Positions 1-8,595 are shown, counted from the stretch's first letter. The stretch: DNA of 35,706 nucleotides from Actinomadura soli (GCF_005889715.1 NZ_VCKW01000064.1:1-35706), one strand, 5' to 3'. A program made the numbers and translations. The notes: generated by a model not told the origin, from the letters alone.

Positions 1-92
1 CGCTCGGCCACCACCCCTACGAGCTTGCGGAACTGCCGTGGCGACAGCCCGGTGAACGGGCCGATCCACTCCTGCCGAGCCGCCGTGATCAC
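1..92 (-). mobile_element. Transposase, N-terminal 30 codons (cut by window edge)
   Basis: Reading leftwards from a GTG at 92, the frame is open to the window edge and starts MITAARQEWIGPFTGLSPRQ, followed by FRKLV. This resembles the N-terminal helix-turn-helix of IS5/IS4-type DDE transposases of actinomycetes, which often begin with a short 'W..PFTGLS...F..LV' segment. No catalytic DDE residues lie inside the window, so intactness cannot be judged. The non-coding stretch up to about 150 would hold the IS end; GGCTGTCACGTAACG (reverse strand, near 134-148) could be part of a terminal repeat, but its partner is outside the window. Confidence 0.5.
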
Positions 93-218
93 CTGACCCA
101 CACAAGATCATCGACCAGAGACGACCTGCGTTACGTGACAGCCTTTAGGGGTCGGTGTCGGGGTGGCGCGTTCCGCCGGCGTGCCAGGGAGCGTCCACGA
201 CGGCCAGGCGGCCGCGGC

Positions 219-341
219 AGCTGGAAGCCGTTCCTGCACCACATCAGTAAGGGTGAGCCCCATGCCCGCCGGGCTATCTCGCTCAAAGCGCCCAAGAAGC
301 TCCCGCCGGTCCTGGCCACCGTCGAGATCCAGTCGATTCTG
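219..341 (+). pseudogene. Tyrosine recombinase (phage-type integrase) fragment
   Basis: The frame reads SWKPFLHHISKGEPHARRAI, then SLKAPKKLPPVLATVEIQSIL. This is the linker between the core-binding domain and the start of the catalytic domain of actinobacterial tyrosine recombinases, which usually run '...KAPKRLP..L...E...IL'. The similarity stops abruptly after residue IL; the following sequence is unrelated, and no catalytic R, H or Y is present. It is therefore a roughly 40-residue remnant next to a transposase, consistent with a decayed mobile element. The call rests on motif recall only. Confidence 0.45.
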
Positions 342-442
342 GTTGTGATCAACCCCACCGCTACCGCTCCGCCGGTCAGGCGATCGAGAAGCGGGACAGG
401 ATTGTTGGGCGGGTGCCGGGTGTGAGTCCAGCCGGTTGGCGA

Positions 443-595
443 TCAATTCCGTACTTGATTCGAACCGCCGTAGGGAGATCTATCCCGCGCCTTTATGGCC
501 AGTTGATACTCAGGCCGGGTCGCGTCCATCCGTTGGAACCAGTGGCTGGCCTCGCCGTCCAGGCAGTGCGCGTAGATGCGTTGCCGGGTTGGGTG
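443..595 (-). pseudogene. Possible C-terminal tail of another tyrosine recombinase
   Basis: The reverse frame reads HPTRQRIYAHCLDGEASHWF, then QRMDATRPEYQLAI, and ends at a TGA at 443-445. The 'RIYAHCLDG....QRMD' pattern is like the extreme C-terminus that follows the catalytic tyrosine region in many actinobacterial integrases ('..YAHC.DG......RI'). No upstream catalytic part is present, because the sigma factor stop lies at 604. It is probably a leftover of an integrated element. The match is short, so this is a weak call. Confidence 0.3.
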
Positions 596-603
596 ACCGG
601 GCG

Positions 604-1482
604 TCAGGCCAGGGTTATGTCGAAGGCGCGGAGGCGGCTTGGGACGGCGGTGATGTCGATGGTGGAGATCGTGGAGCCGGTGAAGGTGAACTGGATGACC
701 AAGGAGAGCCGTCCGAGCGGGGCCATGACCAGCGCCGGGCCGCCGTCGACCAGGGCCGGGACGGTGAAGCGGGCGCGGGGGGCCGAGGAGAGGGCGCCCT
801 TGGCCACGACCAGGGCACCTTGGAGGGTGAGAGGTCCGGCGGCGCCGGTGACCTCCGGATCGGCGCGCAACTCGACCTGGGGATCGAGCAGCGTCAGCAG
901 TGCCTCGAAGTCTCCGGTCCGGGTCGCCGTCAGGTACGCCTCGACCGCTCGATGACGGCGGGCCGCGTCCGCGGTCTTCGTTTCGGCGCCGCCCCGGACC
1001 TTGGCGCGCGCCCGGCTGGCCAGTTGCCGGACCGCCACGGGGGTGCGCTCCATCATGTGCGCGATGTCGCCGAAGCCCACGTCGAACGTGTCGTGCAGGA
1101 CGAAGGCGACCCGCTCCGCCGGGCTCAGCCGGTCGAGGACGACCAGTAGCGCAAGCCCGATCGAGTCGGCCAGCTCGGCCTCCTCCTGCGGGACGCGGTC
1201 GTGGTCGGCCGCGCCGAGCCAGTCGGAGGTGAAGCTCTCCAGCGACTCCTCACGCCGGGTCTGCCGTGCCCGCAGCAGGTTGAGGCAGACCCGGGTGACC
1301 ACCGTGGTCAGCCAGGCCGCCAGGTTCTGCACCTGTGCCAGGTCGGTGCGGTCGTACCGCAGCCAGGCCTCCTGGACCGCGTCGTCGGCCTCGGCGGCGG
1401 AGCCGAGCATCCGGTAGGCCAGTGCCCGCAGCCGGGGACGCTCGGCCTCGAAGCCGTCCAATGCCGAAAAATCTTGGGTCAC
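604..1482 (-). CDS. sigJ: ECF RNA polymerase sigma factor with C-terminal SnoaL-like domain (SigJ/ECF41-like)
   Basis: A 292-residue protein starting at a GTG. Residues about 12-80 form sigma region 2 (ERPRLRALAYRMLGSAAEAD and DAVQEAWLRY). Residues about 115-175 form region 4 with the helix-turn-helix 'LSPAERVAFVLHDTFDV...IA..M..T..AVRQLASRAR'. The last ~100 residues (from about HRAVEAYLTATRTGDFEALL) are a SnoaL/NTF2-like domain. That layout and length fit ECF41-type factors, where the extension acts in cis to tune activity in place of a classical anti-sigma factor. A divergent NAD(P)-binding epimerase-like gene follows at once, the usual ECF41 neighbour class (carboxymuconolactone decarboxylase, oxidoreductase or epimerase). 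The symbol is by family only. Confidence 0.85.
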   Translation of the reverse strand: MTQDFSALDGFEAERPRLRALAYRMLGSAAEADDAVQEAWLRYDRTDLAQVQNLAAWLTTVVTRVCLNLLRARQTRREESLESFTSDWLGAADHDRVPQEEAELADSIGLALLVVLDRLSPAERVAFVLHDTFDVGFGDIAHMMERTPVAVRQLASRARAKVRGGAETKTADAARRHRAVEAYLTATRTGDFEALLTLLDPQVELRADPEVTGAAGPLTLQGALVVAKGALSSAPRARFTVPALVDGGPALVMAPLGRLSLVIQFTFTGSTISTIDITAVPSRLRAFDITLA

Positions 1483-1555
1483 CGTGTCACGTTCCCGCGT
1501 TTGGCCGGGTCGTAGCCGTGTTACACCGTCAAACCTACAAGAGGGAGATCAACCG
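1483..1555 (+). promoter_or_regulatory. Divergent promoter region between sigma factor and NmrA-like gene
   Basis: This 73-base gap separates the GTG of the sigma factor from the ATG of the oxidoreductase. It contains TGTCACG at 1485-1491 and CGTA at 1511-1514 on the forward strand. ECF41 factors are reported to recognise a TGTCAC-type -35 and a CGTC-type -10 element upstream of their partner gene, so this could be the sigma-dependent promoter, although the 19-base spacing and the imperfect -10 make it uncertain. GAGGGAG at 1541-1547 is the ribosome binding site for the ATG at 1556. Confidence 0.35.
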
Positions 1556-2323
1556 ATGTCCTCCACCATCCTGGTCACCGGCGGCACTGGACTCTTGGGC
1601 GCGCAGGTGGTTCCGATCCTGCGGCGGGCCGGGCACACGGTCCGGGTGCTGAGCCAGCATGACCGCGAACCTGGGGACGGCGTGCGCTACGTGGCGGTCG
1701 ACCTGATGACCGGCGAGGGCCTGGACGCGGCGCTCAGCGGCGTGCCGATCGTGCTGCACCTGGCCGGAGGCCCCAAGGGCGATGACGTCAGCACCCGCAA
1801 TCTGGTCGAGGCCGCCCAGCGCGCCGGCTCCGTGGAACACCTGGTGCTGATCTCGGTCGTCGGTGCCGACGCCGTGCCGGTCGGCTACTTCGCCCGCAAG
1901 GCGGCGGCAGAGGAGATCGTGGCAGCCTCCGGCATCCCGTACACGATCCTGCGTGCCGCGCAGTTCCACGAGCTGACGCTGAAGACCGTGCGGGCGATGG
2001 CCAAGGCGCCGGTCCTGCCGGCGCCCGGCGGGATCCGCTGGCAGCCGGTCGCGTCCGGCGATGTGGCGGCCCGGCTGGCCGAGCTGACATTGGGCGCTCC
2101 GGCGGGGCGCGTCTCCGACCTGGTCGGACCGCGCGTCTACACCCTGGAGGAGCTCCAGCGCGGTTACCTGGCCGCGATGGGCAAGCGCCGGATGAGGCTC
2201 CCGATCCGCGTCCCCGGCAAGATCGGCAAGGCCTACCGGTCGGGAGCCAACCTCAACCTGGACGCACCCGCCGGCAGCCACACCTGGGAGGAGTTCCTGA
2301 CCGCCCAGACCGCCGGCGCCTAG
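1556..2323 (+). CDS. NAD(P)-binding NmrA/atypical SDR family protein
   Basis: A 255-residue protein beginning MSSTILVTGGTGLLGAQVV. The glycine-rich TGGTGLLG motif at residues 7-14 is the Rossmann dinucleotide-binding loop of atypical (a7/NmrA-like) SDRs, followed by 'HLAGGPKGDD.STRNLVEAA..AG' and 'YFARKAAAEEIVAASGIPYTILR', the usual central segment. It likely acts as an NAD(P)-dependent oxidoreductase or redox sensor; the substrate is unknown. The start at 1556 was chosen because GAGGGAG lies eight bases upstream; the open frame extends to 1484 without another good start. It sits divergent to the ECF sigma factor, suggesting that it is the regulated partner gene. Confidence 0.85.
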   Translation: MSSTILVTGGTGLLGAQVVPILRRAGHTVRVLSQHDREPGDGVRYVAVDLMTGEGLDAALSGVPIVLHLAGGPKGDDVSTRNLVEAAQRAGSVEHLVLISVVGADAVPVGYFARKAAAEEIVAASGIPYTILRAAQFHELTLKTVRAMAKAPVLPAPGGIRWQPVASGDVAARLAELTLGAPAGRVSDLVGPRVYTLEELQRGYLAAMGKRRMRLPIRVPGKIGKAYRSGANLNLDAPAGSHTWEEFLTAQTAGA

Positions 2324-2568
2324 ATGCCTGTCCGAGTGAGTTGCATGTTCGGCATCCCCCGGCCGTGGCGGCTGCAGACGCCGGGCGGGCGATGATCAGG
2401 TCGCCGTGGTGGTCACGGGCGCGGATGAAGCGCCGTGGGTGATGGGTCACCGCCTCAGCGTCGGTGTGCAGAGGCCGCGGGCGTCCGGGACGAGGATCTC
2501 ACCAGCGGGTTGCCGGTTCCGTTGTGCGAGGTTGGGTGCTCGGAGAGCCGCGAACAAGGATGGACTGG

Positions 2569-3813
2569 ATGGTGCAGGGTGTCTCGCCGCATCTCACGCT
2601 GATGCTGCTTGAGGCGGGTCGGCGGTCGGGCGTGCACCGGTCGCAGCTCACCCGCATCCCCGGCCTGACCGAGGTGGGCGAGGAGCACGTCCGGATCCCC
2701 ACGGCGACCCTCCTGCGCGTGTGGGGAGGCGATCTCCGGGGCGATGGCGGAGGCGGGCGGTGGGGTGCGGGCGATGGAGCTGTGGCGGCCAGGCCGGCTC
2801 GGCGTGTGGGACTACCTGTTCACCGCCGCCGACACGCTCCACGACGCGCTGCACGCCTGTGGCCGCCACTTCGCGACCATCGCCGACCCCGCCGACACCC
2901 TCGGCGTCATCCGCGACGGCGAGGGCGTCACGGTCACCTGGCACGGGCCGTACCAGGAGCGTCCGTCGTTCCCGCTGATCGCGGAGTTCGTGCCCGCCAT
3001 GCTGCTCGGCGTGGCGGGTTCGGGGGCCGGACGCCGGTTCGTGCCGGTGGGGGTACGGCTGCCCCACCGCGCGCCGCCCCGGCATGACCTGCTGACCGAG
3101 GTGTACGGCACCCGGCGGATCGAATTCGAGGCGGGTCCGCCGGCGGTGACGTTCTCGGAGGCCGACGCCAACGCGCCGTTCCCGGGGGGGGATCCGGCCC
3201 TGGCGGCGATCCTGGACGAGCATGCGCGGATCCGGTCGCCACCGCCCGTCCGGTCCTGGACTGGCTGGGCCGGTTCCACCACGCGCTGGAGGCCGCGGTC
3301 GGGGCGGGGCCGCCCGAACTGGCCGACGTGGCGCGACGGCTGGCGATGGGGCCGCGAACGCTGCAACGCCGCCTGAGCGACGAGGGCACGAGCTGGCGGG
3401 ACGAACTGGAACGGTTCCGGCAGCAGCGGGTGGAGCACCTTTTGCGGGAGACGTCGATGACCCTGGAGGCGATCTCCGCACGGTCGGGATACTCCGATCC
3501 GCGGGCGCTGCGCCGGGCCGTCCACCGATGGTACGGCCGCGGTCCGGACGTCGTCACGGGCCGAACGGGCCGGCTGAACCTGACGCGTTCGGTCCGCTGG
3601 GCGACGTCTGCGGTCCTCCCGGCGGCCCTCACCGCGCTCCTACCGTCCCAGGTATGGACGAACGACATGACAAGCCTCCGGCCAGGGCCGGTGCGCGGCA
3701 GTGGCTGGGGCTGGCGCTGGTCCTCCACCCGTTCGTCACCGGACAGGCGTTCCGTGCCAAGTACCTGGACCAGGCCCTCGACTACATCGCCGGCCACTCC
3801 GGCGTATGGCTGA
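2569..3813 (+). pseudogene. AraC-family transcriptional regulator, broken by two frameshifts
   Basis: Three frames together give one AraC-type regulator. Frame 1 from the ATG at 2569 (AAGGA eight bases upstream) encodes an arabinose-binding-like N-terminus (SQLTRIPGLTEVGEEHVRIP, TATLLRVW). An extra G in the run 2723-2726 moves the coding into the second frame (MELWRPGRLGVWDYLFTAAD through FPGGDPALAAILDEH). Near 3231-3240 it returns to the first frame (ELADVARRLAMGPRTLQRRL, then LEAISARSGYSDPRALRRAV), the AraC helix-turn-helix pair. The end is also odd: after RWYGRGPDV the frame runs into a deacetylase remnant to a stop at 3813. Either a decayed gene or compensating sequencing indels; the downstream fusion favours real decay. 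Confidence 0.75.
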
Positions 3814-3860
3814 CCACCAGCGACGAGATCGCCCGGCACTACACCGCCCCGCCGCCCTGA
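3654..3860 (+). pseudogene. C-terminal remnant of a polysaccharide deacetylase family protein
   Basis: The frame ending at 3860 reads LALVLHPFVTGQAFRAKYLD, then QALDYIAGHSGVWLTTSDEI. This matches the final ~45 residues of polysaccharide-deacetylase/allantoinase-like (PuuE-type) proteins, which typically end 'LHPF..GQ..R.KYLD.AL.YI..H.GVW..T..EI...Y'. The deacetylase motifs (D-D, H-x3-H) are all missing, so only the tail remains. An ATG at 3654 is present but has no convincing ribosome binding site. It directly abuts the AraC remnant, implying a deletion that removed most of the deacetylase gene. Confidence 0.6.
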
Positions 3861-4145
3861 CCGTACGGCCCAAGGAGCCGCTCACCCCGCTCGCCGCACT
3901 CTGCCCTCCTCGCTGACCGGCCGCGTTCCTCCTTCCGTTGGCGGGCTGCTCCTGGTAGGCGGGGTGCGGGGCAAGGCGCACGACCGATGGCGGGATGGCG
4001 AGGCTCGAACCGGATCAGCAAGGTCGTGCTGTGGGGCGACAGGCCAGGGATGCGCGCCACGAGGTCTCGGTCCGCCGGGTGACCGTGCAGAGCCGGTGAG
4101 CTGTCAAGCTGGGCACGTTGCGATCCTCGTGCCTTGGAGGTTTCG
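3861..4145. other. Intergenic region, no gene recognised
   Basis: About 285 bases between the deacetylase remnant and the LLM oxidoreductase. No plausible coding segment, tRNA or clear hairpin was recognised. The promoter of the downstream gene should lie in its right half. GGAGG at 4136-4140 is the ribosome binding site for the ATG at 4146. Confidence 0.5.
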
Positions 4146-5222
4146 ATGCGTGCAGGCGTCGTGGTCACCGCGCAGCCTGGTGTGGAGGACCTCGCCGTTA
4201 CGGCCGAGAAGTTGGGTTTGCACAGTTTCTGGGTCAACGACACCCCGATGGTCCACGGCGACCCCTTCGTCGCCTTGAGCCTGTGCGCGAAGGCCACCAG
4301 CCGCATCAGGCTCGGCATCGGCGTGACCTCACCGGCGCTACGCTCGGCCCCCGCCGCCGCGAGTGGATTCGCAAGTCTCAACGCGCTGGCACCGGGCCGG
4401 ATCATCTGCGGGATCGGGACTGGAAACACCGCCCGCCGCACGCTGGGCATGCGGCCGACCACAGCGGCCACGGTGGAGACCTTCACCGCCGCATTGCAGG
4501 ACCTGTGCGCCGGACGCACCATCGAGTACCGCGAAGGTGACCAGGTTCGCGACGTCCGTTTCCTGCACGCCGGGGCGCAGACGAACACGGCCGACCCGAT
4601 CGAGTTCGTCGTGGCCGCGCTGGGACCGAAGGCCGCCGCTGTCGCCGGGCGCCGCGGCACCGGCCTGATCTCCTTCGGCCTGCTGGACCCCACTGCCTGG
4701 CACGCGCTACACGACGCCCGCCGTAACGCCGCCCGCGGGACATCCCGCGACCCCGACTCCCGCACGGAGCCCCGCGCGGACTCCTATGTGGTCACCGCGC
4801 TGCGCATACTCGCCGAGGGCGAGGACCCCCACAGCGACGCGGCCCGCGACGCGACCGGCCACCTCGTCATGTCGCTGCTGGCCTTCGCCGCCGACACCGC
4901 CGCTGACACACCCGCCTTCGCCGACCAGCTCGGCCCCGCCGAACGCGAGACGGTGCATCGACTGCTGGACCGACGCGGCACCACCGCCAACGCACCCGAC
5001 CGGCACACCAAGCTCTACCCCAACTACCTCGGACGCATCGCACCACAGGACCGTGACCTGATCCTACCCTCGCTGATGAACACCCTGGCCTTGGTCGGCA
5101 CTGAAGACGATCTCCGCGCCCGCATTACCACTCTGCAACAAGCCGGCATCGACGAACTGCTCATCCAGCCGGTAATCGACCCACGCACCGAGATGGCCCA
5201 GCTAGCAAAACTCCTTGCCTGA
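4146..5222 (+). CDS. LLM-class flavin/F420-dependent oxidoreductase
   Basis: A 358-residue protein starting MRAGVVVTAQPGVEDLAVTA. The fold signature of bacterial luciferase-like monooxygenases is visible: an early beta strand, 'AEKLGLHSFWVNDTPMVHGDP', 'ATSRIRLGIGVTSP', then 'LNALAPGRIICGIGTGN', where the last motif contacts the flavin or F420 phosphate. The C-terminus has 'LALVGTEDDLRARITTLQQAGIDELLIQP', the usual final segment. In actinomycetes such proteins often use coenzyme F420; cofactor and substrate cannot be told from sequence alone. The start at 4146 is fixed by GGAGG five bases upstream; an in-frame TTG at 4134 overlaps that site and was not used. It stands alone, not in an obvious operon. 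Confidence 0.85.
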   Translation: MRAGVVVTAQPGVEDLAVTAEKLGLHSFWVNDTPMVHGDPFVALSLCAKATSRIRLGIGVTSPALRSAPAAASGFASLNALAPGRIICGIGTGNTARRTLGMRPTTAATVETFTAALQDLCAGRTIEYREGDQVRDVRFLHAGAQTNTADPIEFVVAALGPKAAAVAGRRGTGLISFGLLDPTAWHALHDARRNAARGTSRDPDSRTEPRADSYVVTALRILAEGEDPHSDAARDATGHLVMSLLAFAADTAADTPAFADQLGPAERETVHRLLDRRGTTANAPDRHTKLYPNYLGRIAPQDRDLILPSLMNTLALVGTEDDLRARITTLQQAGIDELLIQPVIDPRTEMAQLAKLLA

Positions 5223-5603
5223 GGAAATCCGAATCCGTTCCGATGAATGACACAGTAGAAGGAGCAATGGTTTCGCTCGGCGGAATTAGCCTGGCCGTCC
5301 TATGCGGCATAGCCCTTTCGCATCAAGGCCCGGGCGCACATCGTGACACGAGTCGATCTGTACGGCCATCCGACGGCAGGATCATCGGCAACCGGGCTGG
5401 AAAGGTGTGGGGCTCCCCCCGGCCCCGATGTGTTGGGGATCTCGACGGCCGGAACCCGTCCGACGCTAGGCGCAGGTCTCGTCGGGGCCCTGGGGGAGGA
5501 AGGTGGGGGAAGAACAGCGGCTACGGCGCCACATGCGGCCACGGGGCGAGAGCACTCGTGGAGGGCTTCGGAACCGTTGGTCGGTATTGACCGTCTCAGC
5601 GGC
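5223..5603. other. Intergenic region, no supported gene
   Basis: About 380 bases between the LLM oxidoreductase stop and the small membrane-anchored protein. Open frames exist on both strands (for example one from 5243 to 5590) but their composition looks random and I recognise no domain, and none has a convincing ribosome binding site. No tRNA, repeat or clear terminator hairpin was identified. Confidence 0.4.
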
Positions 5604-6104
5604 ATGAGCGTGTCAACGACCGTTTTGCCGCTGGCAGGGGTGGTTCTTGGATCCACCGGAACCCTGATCGGTCAGTACCTTTCGACGCGTGTGGAGGCAC
5701 GACGAGCGAGGTTCGAGCAGGCCAGCGCAGAGCGTTCAGAGCGCAAGACGGCGCTGATGGAGTTCCTGTCCGCCGCCCAGGAGGTAGAGCTGTGCTTGGA
5801 CCGGCTCTCCATGGGAGAGCAGCTTGACGAGTCCGAGACGTGGCAACACCTGCACGCGCTCTGGCATGCCAAGAAGGTTCCCGAGTTGGTGTGTTCCCCT
5901 CCTGTCGCGCAGGCAGCTCACGACTACACTTCGGCGCTCCATGCGCAGCTCCGGGGACGGCCCATTGGAGAGGGCACACCTGGAGAGGGCACACCGCCCA
6001 AGCGTGACCTCCGCTTCGCGTTCCTGGAGGCCGCCCGCCGAGAACTCGGAACGGCAAGCGAACCGTTGAGGAGAGATCCCCCAGTGCGAGAACTCGGCGA
6101 GTAA
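5604..6104 (+). CDS. Hypothetical protein with N-terminal membrane segment
   Basis: From the ATG at 5604 the product is 166 residues. Residues about 7-25 (VLPLAGVVLGSTGTLIGQYL) form one hydrophobic segment. A charged, probably helical stretch follows (RVEARRARFEQASAERSERK), a layout common in small actinomycete proteins of unknown function that anchor a cytoplasmic coiled region to the membrane. A short tandem repeat GEGTPGEGTP is seen near residue 130, encoded by a duplicated 15-base unit around 5970-5996. The open frame begins upstream at 5343, but that part has no coding character. No function can be assigned. Confidence 0.6.
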   Translation: MSVSTTVLPLAGVVLGSTGTLIGQYLSTRVEARRARFEQASAERSERKTALMEFLSAAQEVELCLDRLSMGEQLDESETWQHLHALWHAKKVPELVCSPPVAQAAHDYTSALHAQLRGRPIGEGTPGEGTPPKRDLRFAFLEAARRELGTASEPLRRDPPVRELGE

Positions 6105-6257
6105 CCTCCTCGGTTGCGTTCTCCCACACGGACCCACGGATCTCACGAACCAGTGAGCATGATCCGACGTGATCTTGCCCGGCGACACCGGTCTGGACAC
6201 CCATTTCAGCAAGGTGGTTGACCCCACCACACTCGCCGACAACCCTGAGGCGGGCCG

Positions 6258-7070
6258 TCAGGGCTTTCGTGCGAGTGCGCAGATTCCGGGGAGTTCAGGA
6301 GGCTCGCCCCACGGGCTGGCCTCGGGGCGCCACCGCGGTAGAGACACCAGTCCCGGGTCCACCAGTTCCAGGCCGGTGAACAGGCGGCTGACCTGGTCGT
6401 AGGAGCGTACGGTCATCTTCGGGGTGCCGTGCTCGTTCCATTCCCTTATGTTGGCGTGGATCTCCTCGGCGTTGACGAAGTCACAGGCGTGCGTCATGGC
6501 AAGATAGCTGCCGGAGGGTACGGCGTCCACGAGGCACTTGATGATCGCCTGAGCTTCCTCGTCGTCCAGGATGAAATGGACGATCCCCAGGAGCATGATG
6601 GCGATCGGCCGGTCGAAGTCGAGGGTCTCGCGCGCCTGAGCCAGGATGTGCCCGGGGTCGTGCACGTCGGCATCGATGTATGAGGTGGCGCCTTCGGCGC
6701 TGCTGGTCAGCAGGGCGCGAGCGTGCGTGAGGACGAGCGGGTCGTTGTCGACATAGACGATCCGGCATTCCGGTGCGATCCGCTGGGCGACCTCATGGGT
6801 GTTGTCCACGGTCGGCAAACCGGTGCCGATGTCCAGGAACTGCCGGATGCCCAGCTCGTGGACGAGATGCCACACCGCGCGGCCGAGGAATGCCCGGTCG
6901 GCCAGAGCGGTCATGACGATGCCGGGGAAGACCTTCTTGATGTCCTCGCCGACCGCTCGATCGATCGGATAGTTGTCCTTGCCACCCAGCCAGTAGTTCC
7001 AGATTCGCGCCGAATGCGGAACGGAACTATCGATCGGCGACCAGTCGGGCGCTTCGGAGTCATCGGCCAT
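6258..7070 (-). CDS. S-adenosylmethionine-dependent methyltransferase, DUF574 type
   Basis: A 270-residue protein. The signature 'PHSARIWNYWLGGKDNYPID' at about residues 18-37 and the SAM-binding motif 'FLDIGTGLPTVDNTHEVAQ' are hallmarks of the DUF574/Methyltransf_19 family, which is abundant in actinomycetes. Motifs 'RIVYVDNDPLVLTHARALL', 'PIAIMLLGIVHFILDD' and a C-terminal 'PRWRP......' follow in the family order, and the length is normal for it. Substrates of this family are mostly unknown. It is on the same strand as the PHP-domain gene just upstream, with 31 bases between them, so the two may be co-transcribed. Confidence 0.88.
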   Translation of the reverse strand: MADDSEAPDWSPIDSSVPHSARIWNYWLGGKDNYPIDRAVGEDIKKVFPGIVMTALADRAFLGRAVWHLVHELGIRQFLDIGTGLPTVDNTHEVAQRIAPECRIVYVDNDPLVLTHARALLTSSAEGATSYIDADVHDPGHILAQARETLDFDRPIAIMLLGIVHFILDDEEAQAIIKCLVDAVPSGSYLAMTHACDFVNAEEIHANIREWNEHGTPKMTVRSYDQVSRLFTGLELVDPGLVSLPRWRPEASPWGEPPELPGICALARKP

Positions 7071-7101
7071 AACCGGATTGTTGCAGTTGCGCCATGACCT
7101 G

Positions 7102-8595
7102 TCAGGTCGCTTGGGCGTGCTCTTGCCGCTCGGGTGCGTCCAGAAAGATGGGGTTGGTCATGGCTGCCATCGTGCCGTCCCTGCGCACTTCGGCGCGTAC
7201 CCAGCGGGTGTAGCGGGGATAGGTCGTCCAACGCGCGGTCACAGTGCCGGTTTCGGGGACGGCCTCGGCGTGCTGCTGCCCCACTTGGTCGAGAAGCCGC
7301 ACTCTGGTGCCGGGCACGCCGCTGACCGTGAGTTGGAAGGTGACGGGTGTGCCGGTGTCCGCGGGGAGTTGTTCGCCGATCCCCGCGGTTCGTTTTCCGT
7401 CCGTGGCGGTGAAACTCAGGTTCACCTTGGACGATTCGGCCAGCCAGGAACGGCCCGCGCGCAGGCCGGCCATCAGGGAGTCGCGGCGCAGGCGATCGGC
7501 GAGAACCACGGTCTGCGGGGATCCGACAGTGTTTTGCGGGTTGTGCGCATCGGAGTTGCCGATCGCCGGAATCCATCGGCCGGAGCGCAGCAGGCCGTCC
7601 CAATGGTTGAGTGCTGCTTCCTCTTCTTCGGTCCAGTTCTGATTCCACACTTCGACGAGATCCGCCAGTTCGTAGGCGAATTCGTAGCTGCAGCCGAAAC
7701 AGGACGCGAAGGGGTGCGCGGCGGTGACCAGTCCGCCAGCCTTATGGACTTGGTGGACGAAGCGCCGGTAATCGCGCGAGTCCCCGGCTCGGTAGCGCCA
7801 GTCGACCCACATGCCGGCGGGCAGGCCGATGGCGGGCCAGTGCCCGGAACGCGTGGTCACTTCTTCGCCGTTGAGGATCAGCAGGTCGTCGGTGGCGTGA
7901 TAGCCCCAGTGCAGGGACGCCGAGGAGGTGTTGTGCTCGGTGGAGGTGATGAAGTCCAATCCGGCGCCACGCGCGGCGGCGACGAGTTCATCGGGGGTCC
8001 GGCGGCCGTCTGAGTGGACGGTATGCAGGTGGCAGTCGCCGCGGTACCACGAGCGACCGCGGTCCCGAGCCGGGGCGCTGTCGGGGGCCGGCTTGGGCTT
8101 GAAGGGTGTGCCGGTCGGCCCGAAGCGCAGCGTGATGTCGACGCGGTAGACCATGCCCTGCGGAGCGACGGTGTACGGACCGAGGATGATGTGCCAGGTG
8201 CCCCGCCTGATCGGGCCGGCCAGATAGCCGGGGGTGGCGCTGGACGCGCTGATGGTGAAGCGGTCCCGGAACCCGCCGGACCAGCCGCGGAAGCCGCGTG
8301 CGTTGCCCAGCTCATGCCCCTCCGGTCCGAAGATCCCGATGTCGCAGGCGTTTCCGCGAGTGCCCGCCGGGACCGCGGGCTTGTCGTAGGAGTAGATCAC
8401 CTCGATCTCGTTGACCCCGTGCGGCACTTCCACCGGCAGGTAGAACCAGTCGTCGATGCTCGGCGGGAAATGGCCGGTGACCGTGCGGGTCTTGTCACCT
8501 CCGGCCTGCTCGGCGAAAGCCACCCCCGGCAACAGATTCGCCGCCGCGATGGCGCCTCCGGCGGCGAGAAGACCACGTCTGCTCAACTGATTCAC
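7102..8595 (-). CDS. Exported CehA/McbA-type PHP-domain metallohydrolase
   Basis: A 497-residue protein with a twin-arginine-like signal (SRRGLLAAGGAIAAANLLPG, then VAFA), so it is probably exported folded. Residues about 40-175 form a beta-rich domain with pre-peptidase-like features ('FYLPVEVPHGVNEIEVIYSY'). A PHP domain starts at 'WYRGDCHLHTVHSDGRRTPD' with the metal-binding H-x-H pair, followed by 'GLDFITSTEHN', 'HPFASCFGC' and 'IPAIGNSDAHNPQ', all classic PHP metal-ligand motifs. CehA/McbA relatives include carbaryl hydrolases, but most are uncharacterised phosphoesterases or amidohydrolases. Substrate unknown. Confidence 0.85.
   Translation of the reverse strand: MNQLSRRGLLAAGGAIAAANLLPGVAFAEQAGGDKTRTVTGHFPPSIDDWFYLPVEVPHGVNEIEVIYSYDKPAVPAGTRGNACDIGIFGPEGHELGNARGFRGWSGGFRDRFTISASSATPGYLAGPIRRGTWHIILGPYTVAPQGMVYRVDITLRFGPTGTPFKPKPAPDSAPARDRGRSWYRGDCHLHTVHSDGRRTPDELVAAARGAGLDFITSTEHNTSSASLHWGYHATDDLLILNGEEVTTRSGHWPAIGLPAGMWVDWRYRAGDSRDYRRFVHQVHKAGGLVTAAHPFASCFGCSYEFAYELADLVEVWNQNWTEEEEAALNHWDGLLRSGRWIPAIGNSDAHNPQNTVGSPQTVVLADRLRRDSLMAGLRAGRSWLAESSKVNLSFTATDGKRTAGIGEQLPADTGTPVTFQLTVSGVPGTRVRLLDQVGQQHAEAVPETGTVTARWTTYPRYTRWVRAEVRRDGTMAAMTNPIFLDAPERQEHAQAT

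Noticed and set aside
2253..2450. Reverse frame with DHHGDLIIARP text between the NmrA-like gene and the AraC remnant
   Set aside because: It could be the tail of a transposase, but the match is too vague and too short to call.
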